From IMG/VR virus record IMGVR_UViG_3300042197_002946, positions 86,337 through 150,336 of that record: a stretch of 64,000 nt of DNA. One strand, 5' to 3'. Position 1 is the first letter of the stretch; the number at the start of each line of letters is the position of its first letter. The position numbers and the translations under genes are program-made. The stretch comes from a virus. The notes under the pieces are model-generated. The model made no database searches, had not been told where the DNA came from, and worked only from the letters and a program-made list of their open reading frames with translations. Below, in pieces: positions 54,888-63,766 of the stretch.

Positions 54888-54915
54888 CTCTCCCTATCTG
54901 TAGGGAGAGTTTTTT
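54888..54915 (+). terminator. Rho-independent terminator of the HTH gene
   Basis: A perfect 9-bp stem CTCTCCCTA / TAGGGAGAG with loop TCTG is followed by six T. It begins 12 bases after the HTH stop. The T tract touches the stop codon of the opposite-strand gene at 54914. Confidence 0.93.
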
Positions 54916-55324
54916 ATACAGGAGTAAAAGTCAAACTTATACTCTGACTACCGCCGCCACAAGCAGAAATATTATTATTAGAACAGTCTGCTGAATAGCC
55001 CCATGTTTGCCAGCCACTTGAAGGAGGTGGAGAGTCTGGAGAACCAGAAACAAATGCTGCTGGGCCATATCCGCCCCAAAAAAACCATCCACTGATCAAA
55101 GGATAGATGCCACAATTACAAGGCCAATCTGTGAGATAAATAAAATAATAGTCTCCATAATCATTATCGCACCAACTCCCCCCAGGACAATAGCCATATG
55201 TATTATAAGTTAGATTGTTTGGATTGGTACTTTGAAGTTGATTCCAACCACTAGGAATCCCAGTCGCCACAAATCCATTAGGATATTTCCCACTCAAAAC
55301 GCTAAAAATTGGTTCGTTATTCAT
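54914..55324 (-). CDS. Cys/aromatic-rich protein of the PI(F/Y)S family, 136 aa
   Basis: The N-terminus NNEPIFSVLSGKY carries the family motif. The rest is rich in Gly, Ser, Trp, Tyr and Cys (YGYCPGGSWCDNDYG, DWPCNCGIYPLISG, WFFWGGYGPAAF), suggesting a compact disulphide- or stacking-stabilised fold. SD is weak and the gene overlaps the adenylate-forming-enzyme gene end by eight bases. No enzyme motif. A virion surface role is guesswork. Confidence 0.6.
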   Translation of the reverse strand: MNNEPIFSVLSGKYPNGFVATGIPSGWNQLQSTNPNNLTYNTYGYCPGGSWCDNDYGDYYFIYLTDWPCNCGIYPLISGWFFWGGYGPAAFVSGSPDSPPPSSGWQTWGYSADCSNNNISACGGGSQSISLTFTPV

Positions 55325-56519
55325 AAAAATTTATCTTATAATCTTGTACAATATGTTGTAAAGTCTGTTTTTCATCATCACTCAGCTTGTCTTTTATATA
55401 GATATTGGCACTCAAATTTTCAAACTGAACTTGGTCAATTTTACCTTTATACTCTAATACACCTATTTGTTTTTTTATTTCAGTTAGTTTTGTTGGCCCT
55501 TTTAGCGCAAATGGGCGATTTGCTAACATTTTGAACGGTCTATAATATCTTCCACATTCACACAATTTATAGTTGTTTTCTATCTCACATAGATCTCCGT
55601 TCCAATAGTTGATAAATGGAGCGCTCATATTGAAATAGTCTGTACTAATCATTTTATTATCTGGTCCTTGAGTTACCCAGCTTAAATTATCTAATAAATG
55701 ATATGTATGATATTTACATGTAAAGAATGTTGCTCCTCCATCCCAACACCTCATGTGATCACAAACATAATTAGCATATCCTCCATCCAGCATAATCTGT
55801 CGATCAGACTGTCTCATAAACTCACCAGTTTGACTAAATAAATAGCCTATTTTCATTTGTATATTATGTTTAACTAAATAATGAGATAAAAAACTCATAA
55901 TAGGACCAGTGATCATAACAATATCAAACGGCACCAAATCCCGTATATGTAACAATAATTTTTCTATCCATTGACTAGGATTTTCCATGTAATCATCAAA
56001 TCTCACAAAATATCTGGTACTATCTATACTTTTATGAGTATGTAGAGTGTATGGAGATGGTTCTTTTTGTTCATATATAAAATCTACATGATGTGGGTTA
56101 TATGCTAATTTTTTTAATATCAGTATGCGAGGATTCTTTTTTGTAATACCAAATTCGTCTAAGATCATGCCATAATGACACTCATCCTCTAGGAAATCTA
56201 TATGAGGTCTATAAACACCATAACTGAACGGCTCCCCAGAAGAGCTACCACTTGTATGGAAAAGTTGATTGTCTCTTTTTAAAGACTCTACAAACCATAG
56301 CTCTTTTTTCAGATTAGTTCTACTATACATATTTTGTATACTACTATAAACAGGGCTATGGATAGTAGCATAATTTGTTATATTGTGTATTAATTTATTG
56401 GCTATCTGTTTAATAATATCTGGATGATAGAATAATACTTTATTACATATTGCATAATATTGTGGTATTAGGTCGGGGCCGGTGTTGGGTAAAGATAAAA
56501 ATTGAGTAATTTCATTCAT
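55317..56519 (-). CDS. PaaK/CapK-like adenylate-forming enzyme
   Basis: The protein has 400 residues. LFHTSGSSSGEPFSYGVYR is the Thr/Ser-Gly P-loop of phenylacetate-CoA-ligase-type ANL enzymes. Further on, FINYWNGDLCEIENNYKL and CECGRYYRP match the 'Y-x-x-G-D-x...C-x-C-G-R' signature of PaaK and of CapK, a capsule-gene relative. It would activate a carboxylic acid with ATP. The C-terminal lid domain is shorter than usual. It is coupled by ATGA to a glycosyltransferase, so the acid may be attached to a sugar polymer. Unusual in a phage; motif evidence is good, substrate unknown. Confidence 0.75.
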   Translation of the reverse strand: MNEITQFLSLPNTGPDLIPQYYAICNKVLFYHPDIIKQIANKLIHNITNYATIHSPVYSSIQNMYSRTNLKKELWFVESLKRDNQLFHTSGSSSGEPFSYGVYRPHIDFLEDECHYGMILDEFGITKKNPRILILKKLAYNPHHVDFIYEQKEPSPYTLHTHKSIDSTRYFVRFDDYMENPSQWIEKLLLHIRDLVPFDIVMITGPIMSFLSHYLVKHNIQMKIGYLFSQTGEFMRQSDRQIMLDGGYANYVCDHMRCWDGGATFFTCKYHTYHLLDNLSWVTQGPDNKMISTDYFNMSAPFINYWNGDLCEIENNYKLCECGRYYRPFKMLANRPFALKGPTKLTEIKKQIGVLEYKGKIDQVQFENLSANIYIKDKLSDDEKQTLQHIVQDYKINFYE

Positions 56520-57793
56520 AGAACATCTGTCAAGCTATAAGTTTCCCATACCTCTTCTGTATTATTAGATACGTTGGATACGATATTGATAGAGCTAATA
56601 AATAGTCCCAATTCTCTACGATCCAATGGGGCGTCCATGCTTTTAGAACATTCGATACTGATACAGTAAGGGTCGTTATAGCTTAGGGTTTGTTCGCCGG
56701 ACTCTGCTAATTGAGAAATATTTATCAACTGGTTATTAATAAAGATTTCTATATTGCCTATGTCTTGTTGTCTATGTAGAGCCAGCCTTATTTTTTTAAT
56801 ATTATAGCAGTATATTGTTGTGTTGGGGGAGGTCCATAGAACCGTGGCGCTGTCAGGCGTATATTTAGATGATAATACAATAATTGGCTTGTCCTGTTTG
56901 GATATAGAGAGTCTATCTATAAAGAATTGTTTAAGTTGTTGTTGAGTAGATTCTTCGATAGTGTCATATAAATGATCCGCGTTCTGTTCAAAGGATGCAT
57001 TGCTTAAATTAGTTAATAAAGAATATCTATCGGTATAATTTCTATCATTCCAATACCCATGAAATAAATGGGTAATTTGATGATTTGCGTCAAAAGCAAT
57101 GTATGGAGATGTTTGCTGTTTCAAAAACTGATAACCTTTCGAAATATAGTCTATCATATCAGGGATAGTATCCTTTGTTACAGCATTAAACATATTAAAC
57201 GGTATCCCATGCGTACCAATATAAAACGGAGCTATATTGATGACGTCTCCCCCTCCTACAAAACAGCGATCAAAAAACCCTCCAGTATGCTTGAGATATT
57301 CTCTTCTATAAGCAACCAACAAGCCAGGATTACCGCCAGTCATTGTTGAGCTTGTACTACATATATCCACCAATCCATGATCTATTAAATCTATACCAAG
57401 AGTATCTAATAATAAATATTCAATAGTAGAATAGGGTTGCACCGCTACATATGTTGATAGTAGATTACAGGTATCGCTATACCAATTATTATTATTGCAT
57501 ATAATATCATTATCCATAGCTATAATGCCATCGTAGCTTGAAGGGATATTATTTAATAAATAGTTTAATGCAGCTTCTTTATGCCATAGATAGCTGTTAT
57601 TGCGCACTATCCAGTGATTGAAGTTAGAGCCATCAATCATAGACGGCATATTATCTGGCAATACTTCACAAACAAACAAATGTTTTAACAGATTTCGTTG
57701 TCTGAGTGAATATATAAAATGTTGCCAGTTGTTTTGGAAATATGGACTATCTCCATGATTAAATAATGTAGTTATAATCGCAGATCTGTACAT
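56516..57793 (-). CDS. GT-A glycosyltransferase with C-terminal extension
   Basis: The protein has 425 residues. The GT-A core has the first strand ITTLFNHGDSPYFQNNW, the metal-binding IIAMDNDIICNN (D-x-D), and the galactosyltransferase-like GNPGLLVAYRREYLKHTGGF followed by CFVGGGDVI. Residues about 300-425 form a separate beta-rich domain (YCYNIKKIRLALHRQQ, NIEIFINNQLINI) that may bind glycan. Coupled to the PaaK-like gene. Confidence 0.75.
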   Translation of the reverse strand: MYRSAIITTLFNHGDSPYFQNNWQHFIYSLRQRNLLKHLFVCEVLPDNMPSMIDGSNFNHWIVRNNSYLWHKEAALNYLLNNIPSSYDGIIAMDNDIICNNNNWYSDTCNLLSTYVAVQPYSTIEYLLLDTLGIDLIDHGLVDICSTSSTMTGGNPGLLVAYRREYLKHTGGFFDRCFVGGGDVINIAPFYIGTHGIPFNMFNAVTKDTIPDMIDYISKGYQFLKQQTSPYIAFDANHQITHLFHGYWNDRNYTDRYSLLTNLSNASFEQNADHLYDTIEESTQQQLKQFFIDRLSISKQDKPIIVLSSKYTPDSATVLWTSPNTTIYCYNIKKIRLALHRQQDIGNIEIFINNQLINISQLAESGEQTLSYNDPYCISIECSKSMDAPLDRRELGLFISSINIVSNVSNNTEEVWETYSLTDVL

Positions 57794-57796
57794 ATA

Positions 57797-58804
57797 CTAA
57801 TATCTAACGCCTGGATAATAGGGTGGTTTTTGATGAAGAATGGCTGGGTCACACATTTGTTGTATTATTTTAGGATTAAAATCATTATATGTAGTATCAC
57901 TCCAATTAAAAATTAAGCTATTGTATAAATAATGTTTTTTAATATACGACCAAATAATATGATCGGTATCGGTTTTGGATTCGTTGAAATAGTTTTGTAT
58001 CGTCAATAATATAATGTAATCATATGGCAGATCTGAGCCATAATATTTAATATATCTCGGCCACAACTTTTCACATAATGACATAAACTTTTGAAATAGC
58101 ATATGGCCTGTAGCATATAAGGCGGTACCTCCATTAATATGCTGATTTCGCAAATCATCGTAAGGCTTATCGTTAGGACTGTCTGAATGAGAACCGCTAA
58201 TAAGGAAGCTCTGTGTGGAGACATATTGATGTAATCTTTCCATCCAATGTCTGGATAAAAGACAGTCACATTCTAGCAATAAAGACGTATTGTATTCTTT
58301 AATTTGTTTCATGGTCTCAAAAAATACAACGTTAGGACCGTATTTAGAACCATATTTTTCTATCATAGATAGACTTGTTTTTGTTTCTGTCTTGTCGTCA
58401 TAAATGTCGATCTCGTCAGGTATGTCGATAATTAGATAGTCTGCTGTTAAAAATTTATGATTAATACTGTCAGGTATTGTATACTTCTCTATATCTTTAG
58501 ATTTAATAACTAACTTGAAATGTATATTAGATGCTAGTTCGGTATCGGTAGTATCTTCTAGGTGCTGTAAAAATTTTAAGTAAATATCATTTATGTATTC
58601 TTGTCCAGTACATAATAAACAAATACAGTCCCACTGATTGCTAATAGGTTTTATATCATGAATATCTATATCGTATGAAATATCATCCGTGCTCCACTTT
58701 GAGAATCCGTGTAATTGTCTCCAATGAATAATGGCTGATTCGTCTATCAGATTTTCAGGACTATACTTTTCTAAAAATTGTTGTTTTAGTTTTTGTATTT
58801 CCAC
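57797..58804 (-). CDS. GT-A-like glycosyltransferase, 335 aa
   Basis: The start is GTG at 58804; only a weak SD is present. WDCICLLCTGQEYINDIYLK is a GT-A opening, and LLLECDCLLSRHWMERLHQY carries an acidic metal-binding pair (E-C-D), followed by FLISGSHSDS and HINGGTALYATGHMLF, the 'G-G-x-x-hydrophobic' acceptor strand. Distinct from the other GT-A proteins here. Fairly likely a transferase; details unknown. Confidence 0.6.
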   Translation of the reverse strand: MEIQKLKQQFLEKYSPENLIDESAIIHWRQLHGFSKWSTDDISYDIDIHDIKPISNQWDCICLLCTGQEYINDIYLKFLQHLEDTTDTELASNIHFKLVIKSKDIEKYTIPDSINHKFLTADYLIIDIPDEIDIYDDKTETKTSLSMIEKYGSKYGPNVVFFETMKQIKEYNTSLLLECDCLLSRHWMERLHQYVSTQSFLISGSHSDSPNDKPYDDLRNQHINGGTALYATGHMLFQKFMSLCEKLWPRYIKYYGSDLPYDYIILLTIQNYFNESKTDTDHIIWSYIKKHYLYNSLIFNWSDTTYNDFNPKIIQQMCDPAILHQKPPYYPGVRY

Positions 58805-58813
58805 ACTATATCT

Positions 58814-59053
58814 TTATATCAAATTAATATAATACCACTCTGTTACTTTGATATGTTTGGTTGCTCTAATTAGATCAATGGCCTCATCGTTGTCTTCGGT
58901 TATACTAGCTAATAGAAAATACGGCCAAGGTCTGTTGGGACCTAAAGATATGCTTTGTAACAGATACTCTTTTGCTGAATCTATATTGCCACTAAGAATA
59001 CATGCCTCTGCTTTTAGTCCTAGAGCAATCCATTCATTATTGGTATTATCCAT
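58814..59053 (-). CDS. TPR-like small protein
   Basis: The protein has 79 residues. It reads as two TPR helices pairs: EWIALGLKAEACILSGNIDS, AKEYLLQSISLGPNRPWPYF and LLASITEDNDEAI, with the typical 'G-x-x-x-x-A ... A-x-x-x-x-P' positions. It starts in an eight-base overlap with the fused glycosyltransferase. TPR modules are common partners of glycosyltransferases, so it may guide them. Role inferred. Confidence 0.6.
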   Translation of the reverse strand: MDNTNNEWIALGLKAEACILSGNIDSAKEYLLQSISLGPNRPWPYFLLASITEDNDEAIDLIRATKHIKVTEWYYINLI

Positions 59054-61211
59054 TATTAAAAATTTCTATATTAGATATTTTAAGCTGTTTCATATTAGCC
59101 AGAAAAATTTGTCTATTAATTTGTTGATATTTTTTAGGTCCAACATTGATATCCGTACCAGACGTTGCTCCTTCGTGATGAATAGCCCAACATCTAGGAT
59201 CATAAATAGTTTTAAGACCATATGCATGAGATCTATATTGCCAATCACTATCCTCATAGTATAGTTTTTCTAGTTTTGTGCTAAAAACACCAATTTTATT
59301 TATTGCATCATGCCTCATATATAATAAACAACCAGAACAATAACCAACATATTTGATTTTGTTAAAGTCTATGTGCGTTGGGTCTTGATATCTACCAATA
59401 TTTCTGCCAGACCCATCAGCATACAATTCGGCTCCTGCTTCTGCCAATCTACCATCTGGATATATCGTTTTGCCTCCAGCAGCAGCAATATAGTCAGCAG
59501 AATATGCACTAGAATATAAATACGATAACCAATATTCATCTTCTATTTCAATATCGTCATTCACTAGTACAAAATCAGAATTCTTATATTTACGTTTTTT
59601 AAATAGTTTGTTGTTGGGTTTTATAAAATAATCATTTGTAGCATTTTTGCGATATATAATTTGACCAGTAGAGATATAGTTTGTATATTTAGATTGAATA
59701 TGTTTTTGGGTTTTATTATTTGTGCCATTATCAGAAATATAAATAGTATAATTAGGATACTTAGTAAGAGATAAAATTTGTTTTAAGCATATATCTAGCT
59801 TTTCTGTTTGGTTATATGTTACTATGCTAATTACGATATGCTGATCTTGAAGTGTGTGTTTTAAAATATTTACTGCTGCTGGTACCGATACTATCTTGGA
59901 TAAATGGTTTTGTCCCGATATGCCGAGAGACCTTTTCTCTTTTTTCGTTAGACTATAAAAATAAATTAGCTGATCAACAAATTCTGTGATAGTATTAGCT
60001 ATTAAAGCATTTGTTTTGTGAATAAAATTAATACCTTCATTGCCAATGTCCGATGTTAATATAGGCATACCACACATACCAGCATCACAAATTTTGCCCT
60101 TTATACCAGCTCCCCAGTTTAATGGACTAATCAACAAATTACTTTTTTGGTATAACGTTTCTATGTTTGGAATATATCCTAAATAATCTATATAATTTAA
60201 GTTTAAAATACGTTGTTGTATATCTGATGCTAGATGCGGACCTGCTATTAATAGCCTTGGTTTTTTACGTAGTTTTTTAAAGAGTTCTGTTTTTTGAAAT
60301 AAACTATGGATTTCTATACAAGATTGTACGGCATCAATATTAGGGCCATGATTAAAATTACCGATAAACATCATATGATCACCAAGCTTGATTTGTTTTT
60401 GTTCGTGAATATTACTCAGAATTTTAATATTGCCCCCATAGCCTATTTCTTGCTGAATATATTCTTTATCTTTTTCAGTAATGGCAAAGACCACATCTGA
60501 TTGATTATAAATATTTTTTTCGATATTTTTTCTAAAATCTAAAGACTCTTGAGGAATATTAAGCTGTCCTGAATCTTTACCTCTTTGTTCTCTTATCCAG
60601 TGAACATCGACGCTATCTGTAATAATTTTAATATCGGGATAAATAGATTTTACGATATGTATATATTGATGACCTATATCATACCAAGAAAAAATAGCGT
60701 TATCAAAATAAATATGATTTTGTTTTGCTTCTTTAAGATATTTGTCTAAATACTCTTGTTTGTCAATATTTGGTAAAAAGACGGATATCCCTAGACTTTT
60801 TAACATATCAATATATTGAATTTTATGTGTTCCATTACAAAGAAACCATATGTTATAACCTAAATCTAATTTGAGAATTTTAAGAATTTGCAGCAACCTA
60901 TTACCACCACTACTATGATCATAGTCTGGGGCCATTGGAGAAAAGTATAATAGGTTTTTCCCATTATTCCAGAATTCGGCCTTGGGTACTGCTTGGGGCT
61001 GGATGGTAGGCACAACTACTTTTTTGTAGAGGCGATTTTCTTTTCGTCCAAATAAGAGATAATGCTCTTTGGCTTTTTGTTCATTGTCTATGCCAGCTGC
61101 AATCAAGTCTGGATGTAATAAAATATATTCCATGGGATGAAAATCACTAGGAATTAAATATTCTAATTGCTTGACTATCTCTACAAAACGATTATCAGAT
61201 ATCCATTTCAT
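59046..61211 (-). CDS. Two-domain glycosyltransferase (GT4 then GT2)
   Basis: The protein has 721 residues. The first 60 form a small module (FHPMEYILLHPDLIAAGIDN then HYLLFGRKENR) of the 'Y-x-x-x-x-P-D-x ... H-Y-x-x-x-G-x-x-E-x-R' type found in sugar enzymes. Next is a GT-B domain (YFSPMAPDYDHSSGGNRLLQ, then ISPLNWGAGIKGKICDAGMC). A GT2 domain occupies the last 270 residues: VISIVTYNQTEKLDICLKQI, FVLVNDDIEIEDEYWL, and YYEDSDWQYRSHAYG. Both catalytic sites look intact, so it could add two sugars in sequence. Confidence 0.85.
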   Translation of the reverse strand: MKWISDNRFVEIVKQLEYLIPSDFHPMEYILLHPDLIAAGIDNEQKAKEHYLLFGRKENRLYKKVVVPTIQPQAVPKAEFWNNGKNLLYFSPMAPDYDHSSGGNRLLQILKILKLDLGYNIWFLCNGTHKIQYIDMLKSLGISVFLPNIDKQEYLDKYLKEAKQNHIYFDNAIFSWYDIGHQYIHIVKSIYPDIKIITDSVDVHWIREQRGKDSGQLNIPQESLDFRKNIEKNIYNQSDVVFAITEKDKEYIQQEIGYGGNIKILSNIHEQKQIKLGDHMMFIGNFNHGPNIDAVQSCIEIHSLFQKTELFKKLRKKPRLLIAGPHLASDIQQRILNLNYIDYLGYIPNIETLYQKSNLLISPLNWGAGIKGKICDAGMCGMPILTSDIGNEGINFIHKTNALIANTITEFVDQLIYFYSLTKKEKRSLGISGQNHLSKIVSVPAAVNILKHTLQDQHIVISIVTYNQTEKLDICLKQILSLTKYPNYTIYISDNGTNNKTQKHIQSKYTNYISTGQIIYRKNATNDYFIKPNNKLFKKRKYKNSDFVLVNDDIEIEDEYWLSYLYSSAYSADYIAAAGGKTIYPDGRLAEAGAELYADGSGRNIGRYQDPTHIDFNKIKYVGYCSGCLLYMRHDAINKIGVFSTKLEKLYYEDSDWQYRSHAYGLKTIYDPRCWAIHHEGATSGTDINVGPKKYQQINRQIFLANMKQLKISNIEIFNNG

Positions 61212-61875
61212 AATAGTCTTCTAATAGCTGTATTTCTAATTTAGCTTGATTATGTATAATATTTTTCACTGAATGAGTGATTTCTAGCAACGAGTCTACA
61301 GGAGATGCATTAAGATGATAGTTAGGAATATGTAGTTCAAATGGATTGGTATCATTAAAAATTTCACATAGTTTTTGATCCTCAATCTTAAAGTAAAATT
61401 GATAGTCTTTGATAATAGATTTAGCTAAACTAAATTTTTCATTTAATGACTTGTCTTTATATTTATATGTAGTTAAATAATCTATCGTTAAATGACCATA
61501 TCTGTTTAAATAATTTTTTAAAATAACCGGAGACAAAGAGTCTATATGTCTACCATAAAAAAAATGAATATGACTAATAATACGAGAGACAGGATGTCTG
61601 AGAGTTAATACTCTATAAGCTTCTGATAGATTGATATTAAAATAATCTTCTATACAAAAGGTAGGACTATGATCAATAAATAACAAAGTATTAGGATGAA
61701 TAGCATCAAATAGATGTGGTTGTTCATACAAACAGATATTTGCGTGCGTATATTGAGATATGTAAGCCGGAGATTGCTGAAAATAAGAGTTGCTTTTGAT
61801 GCCTTCATATATAGATTTCCTGAAGCTTGATCCGCCACATCTAGGTATATGATTTAAAATTAAGTATTTATACAT
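61195..61875 (-). CDS. Sulfotransferase-like protein
   Basis: The protein has 226 residues. LNHIPRCGGSSFRKSI lies at the position of the PAPS 5'-phosphosulphate loop (usually H-I-P-K-T-G-G-T-S), and YRVLTLRHPVSRIISHIHFF matches the 3'-phosphate motif R-x-P-x-x-R-x-x-S. The loop Lys that usually acts in catalysis is Arg (R12), so activity or substrate may differ. No membrane anchor. It likely transfers sulphate to a sugar, given the neighbours. Good family call, function unproven. Confidence 0.7.
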   Translation of the reverse strand: MYKYLILNHIPRCGGSSFRKSIYEGIKSNSYFQQSPAYISQYTHANICLYEQPHLFDAIHPNTLLFIDHSPTFCIEDYFNINLSEAYRVLTLRHPVSRIISHIHFFYGRHIDSLSPVILKNYLNRYGHLTIDYLTTYKYKDKSLNEKFSLAKSIIKDYQFYFKIEDQKLCEIFNDTNPFELHIPNYHLNASPVDSLLEITHSVKNIIHNQAKLEIQLLEDYYEMDI

Positions 61876-61876
61876 T

Positions 61877-62123
61877 TTATATCAAATCTATTTCTTTAGA
61901 TAGAATGCTCCAATGTTTATTATTAGTTCTAGTGTTATTGTTGGTGAAGATTGCCGACTGATAATTTTTAACAACAACTTTATCCATTAAATTAATTTCA
62001 TAGTCGGGATTATTTTTTTCTGTATGCCGACAAAACCTTGTAGACTAATTCTAGACCACCGCCATCATCCCAGTAAATGTGTAATTTTTTGATTATATCT
62101 GTAGTGTCTGATAGTTTTGTCAT
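61877..62123 (-). pseudogene. Small gene split by a one-base shift in an A7 run
   Basis: From ATG at 62123 the frame reads MTKLSDTTDIIKKLHIYWDD and ends at TAA directly after AGAAAAAAA. One base forward, the text continues NNPDYEINLMDKVVVKNYQS to a stop at 61877, two bases before the sulfotransferase start. Removing one A gives a continuous 82-residue protein fitting the gap exactly. Either a real inactivating indel or a homopolymer sequencing error. No family known. SD is weak. Confidence 0.6.
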
Positions 62124-62129
62124 ATATAA

Positions 62130-62915
62130 TTATTTGTAGTAGTTCATTATTTCTGTTTGTTTGTATTTTTCTGGGATATTGGGTATGTATTCTTGAGGTA
62201 TTTTGTTAATCCATAATGGGTTATCATTTTTTGGATCTATGCCAAACATGCTATGCATCCTAGACCCTATACAAATGCCGGTACGACCTATACTATTACA
62301 GTAATCGCATAACAATGCGGCGTATGCTCCACATGATATTATAGCAATATCAAAATCCATAACAACAATTTGTTGTTTTATATTTTCTAAGGTTTCAAAA
62401 AAATTGGAATCTGGGCCGGTATTAAAAAATGAATATGGAGTACGAACATTCTTTATATCGGATACTATTGGGAAATTTGGATCTATCTTGTGTAGATTGC
62501 CGTTCTCATATTGATGTTGCATTAAAGGAGAGAAGCCGTTAACTAGTAGTACTTTTTTGTCTTTTAACACCATATACCAATTTTTATAATCACACCAGTC
62601 AAAGAGGGATGTTGGTTGTAGATATTCGATAAATTCTTTTCTTTTGTGATCAAAATTCGTTTTATGAAATAATGGGCATAGCTTATCTGAATTCTTTAGT
62701 GATTTAGTATACTGTGCTATAAAATTTTTGTAATTTTCAGACTCTAGTATTTTTTTTGTTTCATACTCCCAAAAATAAGATCCTTTAATCTGTTTATCAT
62801 AAAAACCACTGGTGGTGTAGAGCCAGTTTATCCATTCTATTCTTGGTTTGTCTACTTTTAGATATTCACAAAACATTAGGGTTGTTTCGGTATATCCTGG
62901 TCTTTGGTATTTCAT
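62130..62915 (-). CDS. GT-D-like glycosyltransferase (DUF1792 type)
   Basis: The protein has 261 residues. VLLVNGFSPLMQHQYENG, TPYSFFNTGPDSNFFETLEN and FDIAIISCGAYAALLCDYCN, then GRTGICIGSRMHSMFGI are the order found in GT-D fold transferases: the last segment, 'I-x-x-G-x-x-x-x-x-x-F-G-I', follows the conserved Gly-Ala-Tyr helix. The gene shares one base with its upstream neighbour (TAATG). Fairly good family call, substrate unknown. Confidence 0.65.
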   Translation of the reverse strand: MKYQRPGYTETTLMFCEYLKVDKPRIEWINWLYTTSGFYDKQIKGSYFWEYETKKILESENYKNFIAQYTKSLKNSDKLCPLFHKTNFDHKRKEFIEYLQPTSLFDWCDYKNWYMVLKDKKVLLVNGFSPLMQHQYENGNLHKIDPNFPIVSDIKNVRTPYSFFNTGPDSNFFETLENIKQQIVVMDFDIAIISCGAYAALLCDYCNSIGRTGICIGSRMHSMFGIDPKNDNPLWINKIPQEYIPNIPEKYKQTEIMNYYK

Positions 62916-63766
62916 TATAAGTCGTACTCCAACTTGGTAAAATTTATATTTGGATTAAAATCCCAAAAATAGTTTGAATTTTTATTCTGATTTAATTCTC
63001 TTAATTTCTCTCCAGATAAACAATTTGTTTTGAGAAACTGATACAGTTCGTCATGGGTTAAAGGCTTTTCAAATAGCGCATTTTGTCCTTCGTGGGATAT
63101 CTTTTGGAAGCAAGTGGCACTCCATCCATATACTCCTATATGAGCATGACGATTAGTTTCTGGGGCTATAGGGGTCATATTATGATCTTTTAAAACGTTA
63201 TTCAGCATGTGGTCGTTATCTTTGATCGTCCGCATTGGATCGTAGTCTTGTGCGTTTTTTTTCTTCTCTATCCATTTTTTGATAATTTCGAATTTTTGCC
63301 AACAGATTAGTATAGATCTGCTAGAAACTCCGCTTCTAACTATTTTATTTGGATTTCCCTTTGGTTTTTCCCACGCTCCGACATGAAAATATAATATATT
63401 ATCTTCTTTACATAGTGCCGTGTCATGAACTAGCTGCTCACAAAGTCTTAAATAGTCTTTACTAATCAATACATCGTCTTCTATAGTTAAAACATAATTA
63501 TAATTTGTATTATCAAATATGTACTTTACACTATCATACCAAGAGTATTTACCACTATTTTTGGGCCAATTTATTCTATTATACTCATCGGTTATAACCT
63601 TGTCATAATCTGATACTATTCCGTGTTCTGGGTGAGGATCAACAAAAATGTAGGTTTCAAAATTTTCACTATTGGTACTATCTTTCTGATACTCTAAAGA
63701 GAGCTGTAGCATTGCTGATCGGTCATAGTATGTTGGTCTAACTATGCAAATGTTTGTATTTTTCAT
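62915..63766 (-). CDS. GT-A glycosyltransferase (GNT-I/GT13-like)
   Basis: The protein has 283 residues. NICIVRPTYYDRSAMLQLSL and FETYIFVDPHPEHGIVSD open a GT-A fold. YNYVLTIEDDVLISKDYLRL has the E-D-D metal site in the form seen in GT13 and related enzymes, followed by ILYFHVGAWE and a TNRHAHIGVYGWSATCF region that could close over the donor. Overlaps the next gene by 29 bases. Confidence 0.7.
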   Translation of the reverse strand: MKNTNICIVRPTYYDRSAMLQLSLEYQKDSTNSENFETYIFVDPHPEHGIVSDYDKVITDEYNRINWPKNSGKYSWYDSVKYIFDNTNYNYVLTIEDDVLISKDYLRLCEQLVHDTALCKEDNILYFHVGAWEKPKGNPNKIVRSGVSSRSILICWQKFEIIKKWIEKKKNAQDYDPMRTIKDNDHMLNNVLKDHNMTPIAPETNRHAHIGVYGWSATCFQKISHEGQNALFEKPLTHDELYQFLKTNCLSGEKLRELNQNKNSNYFWDFNPNINFTKLEYDL

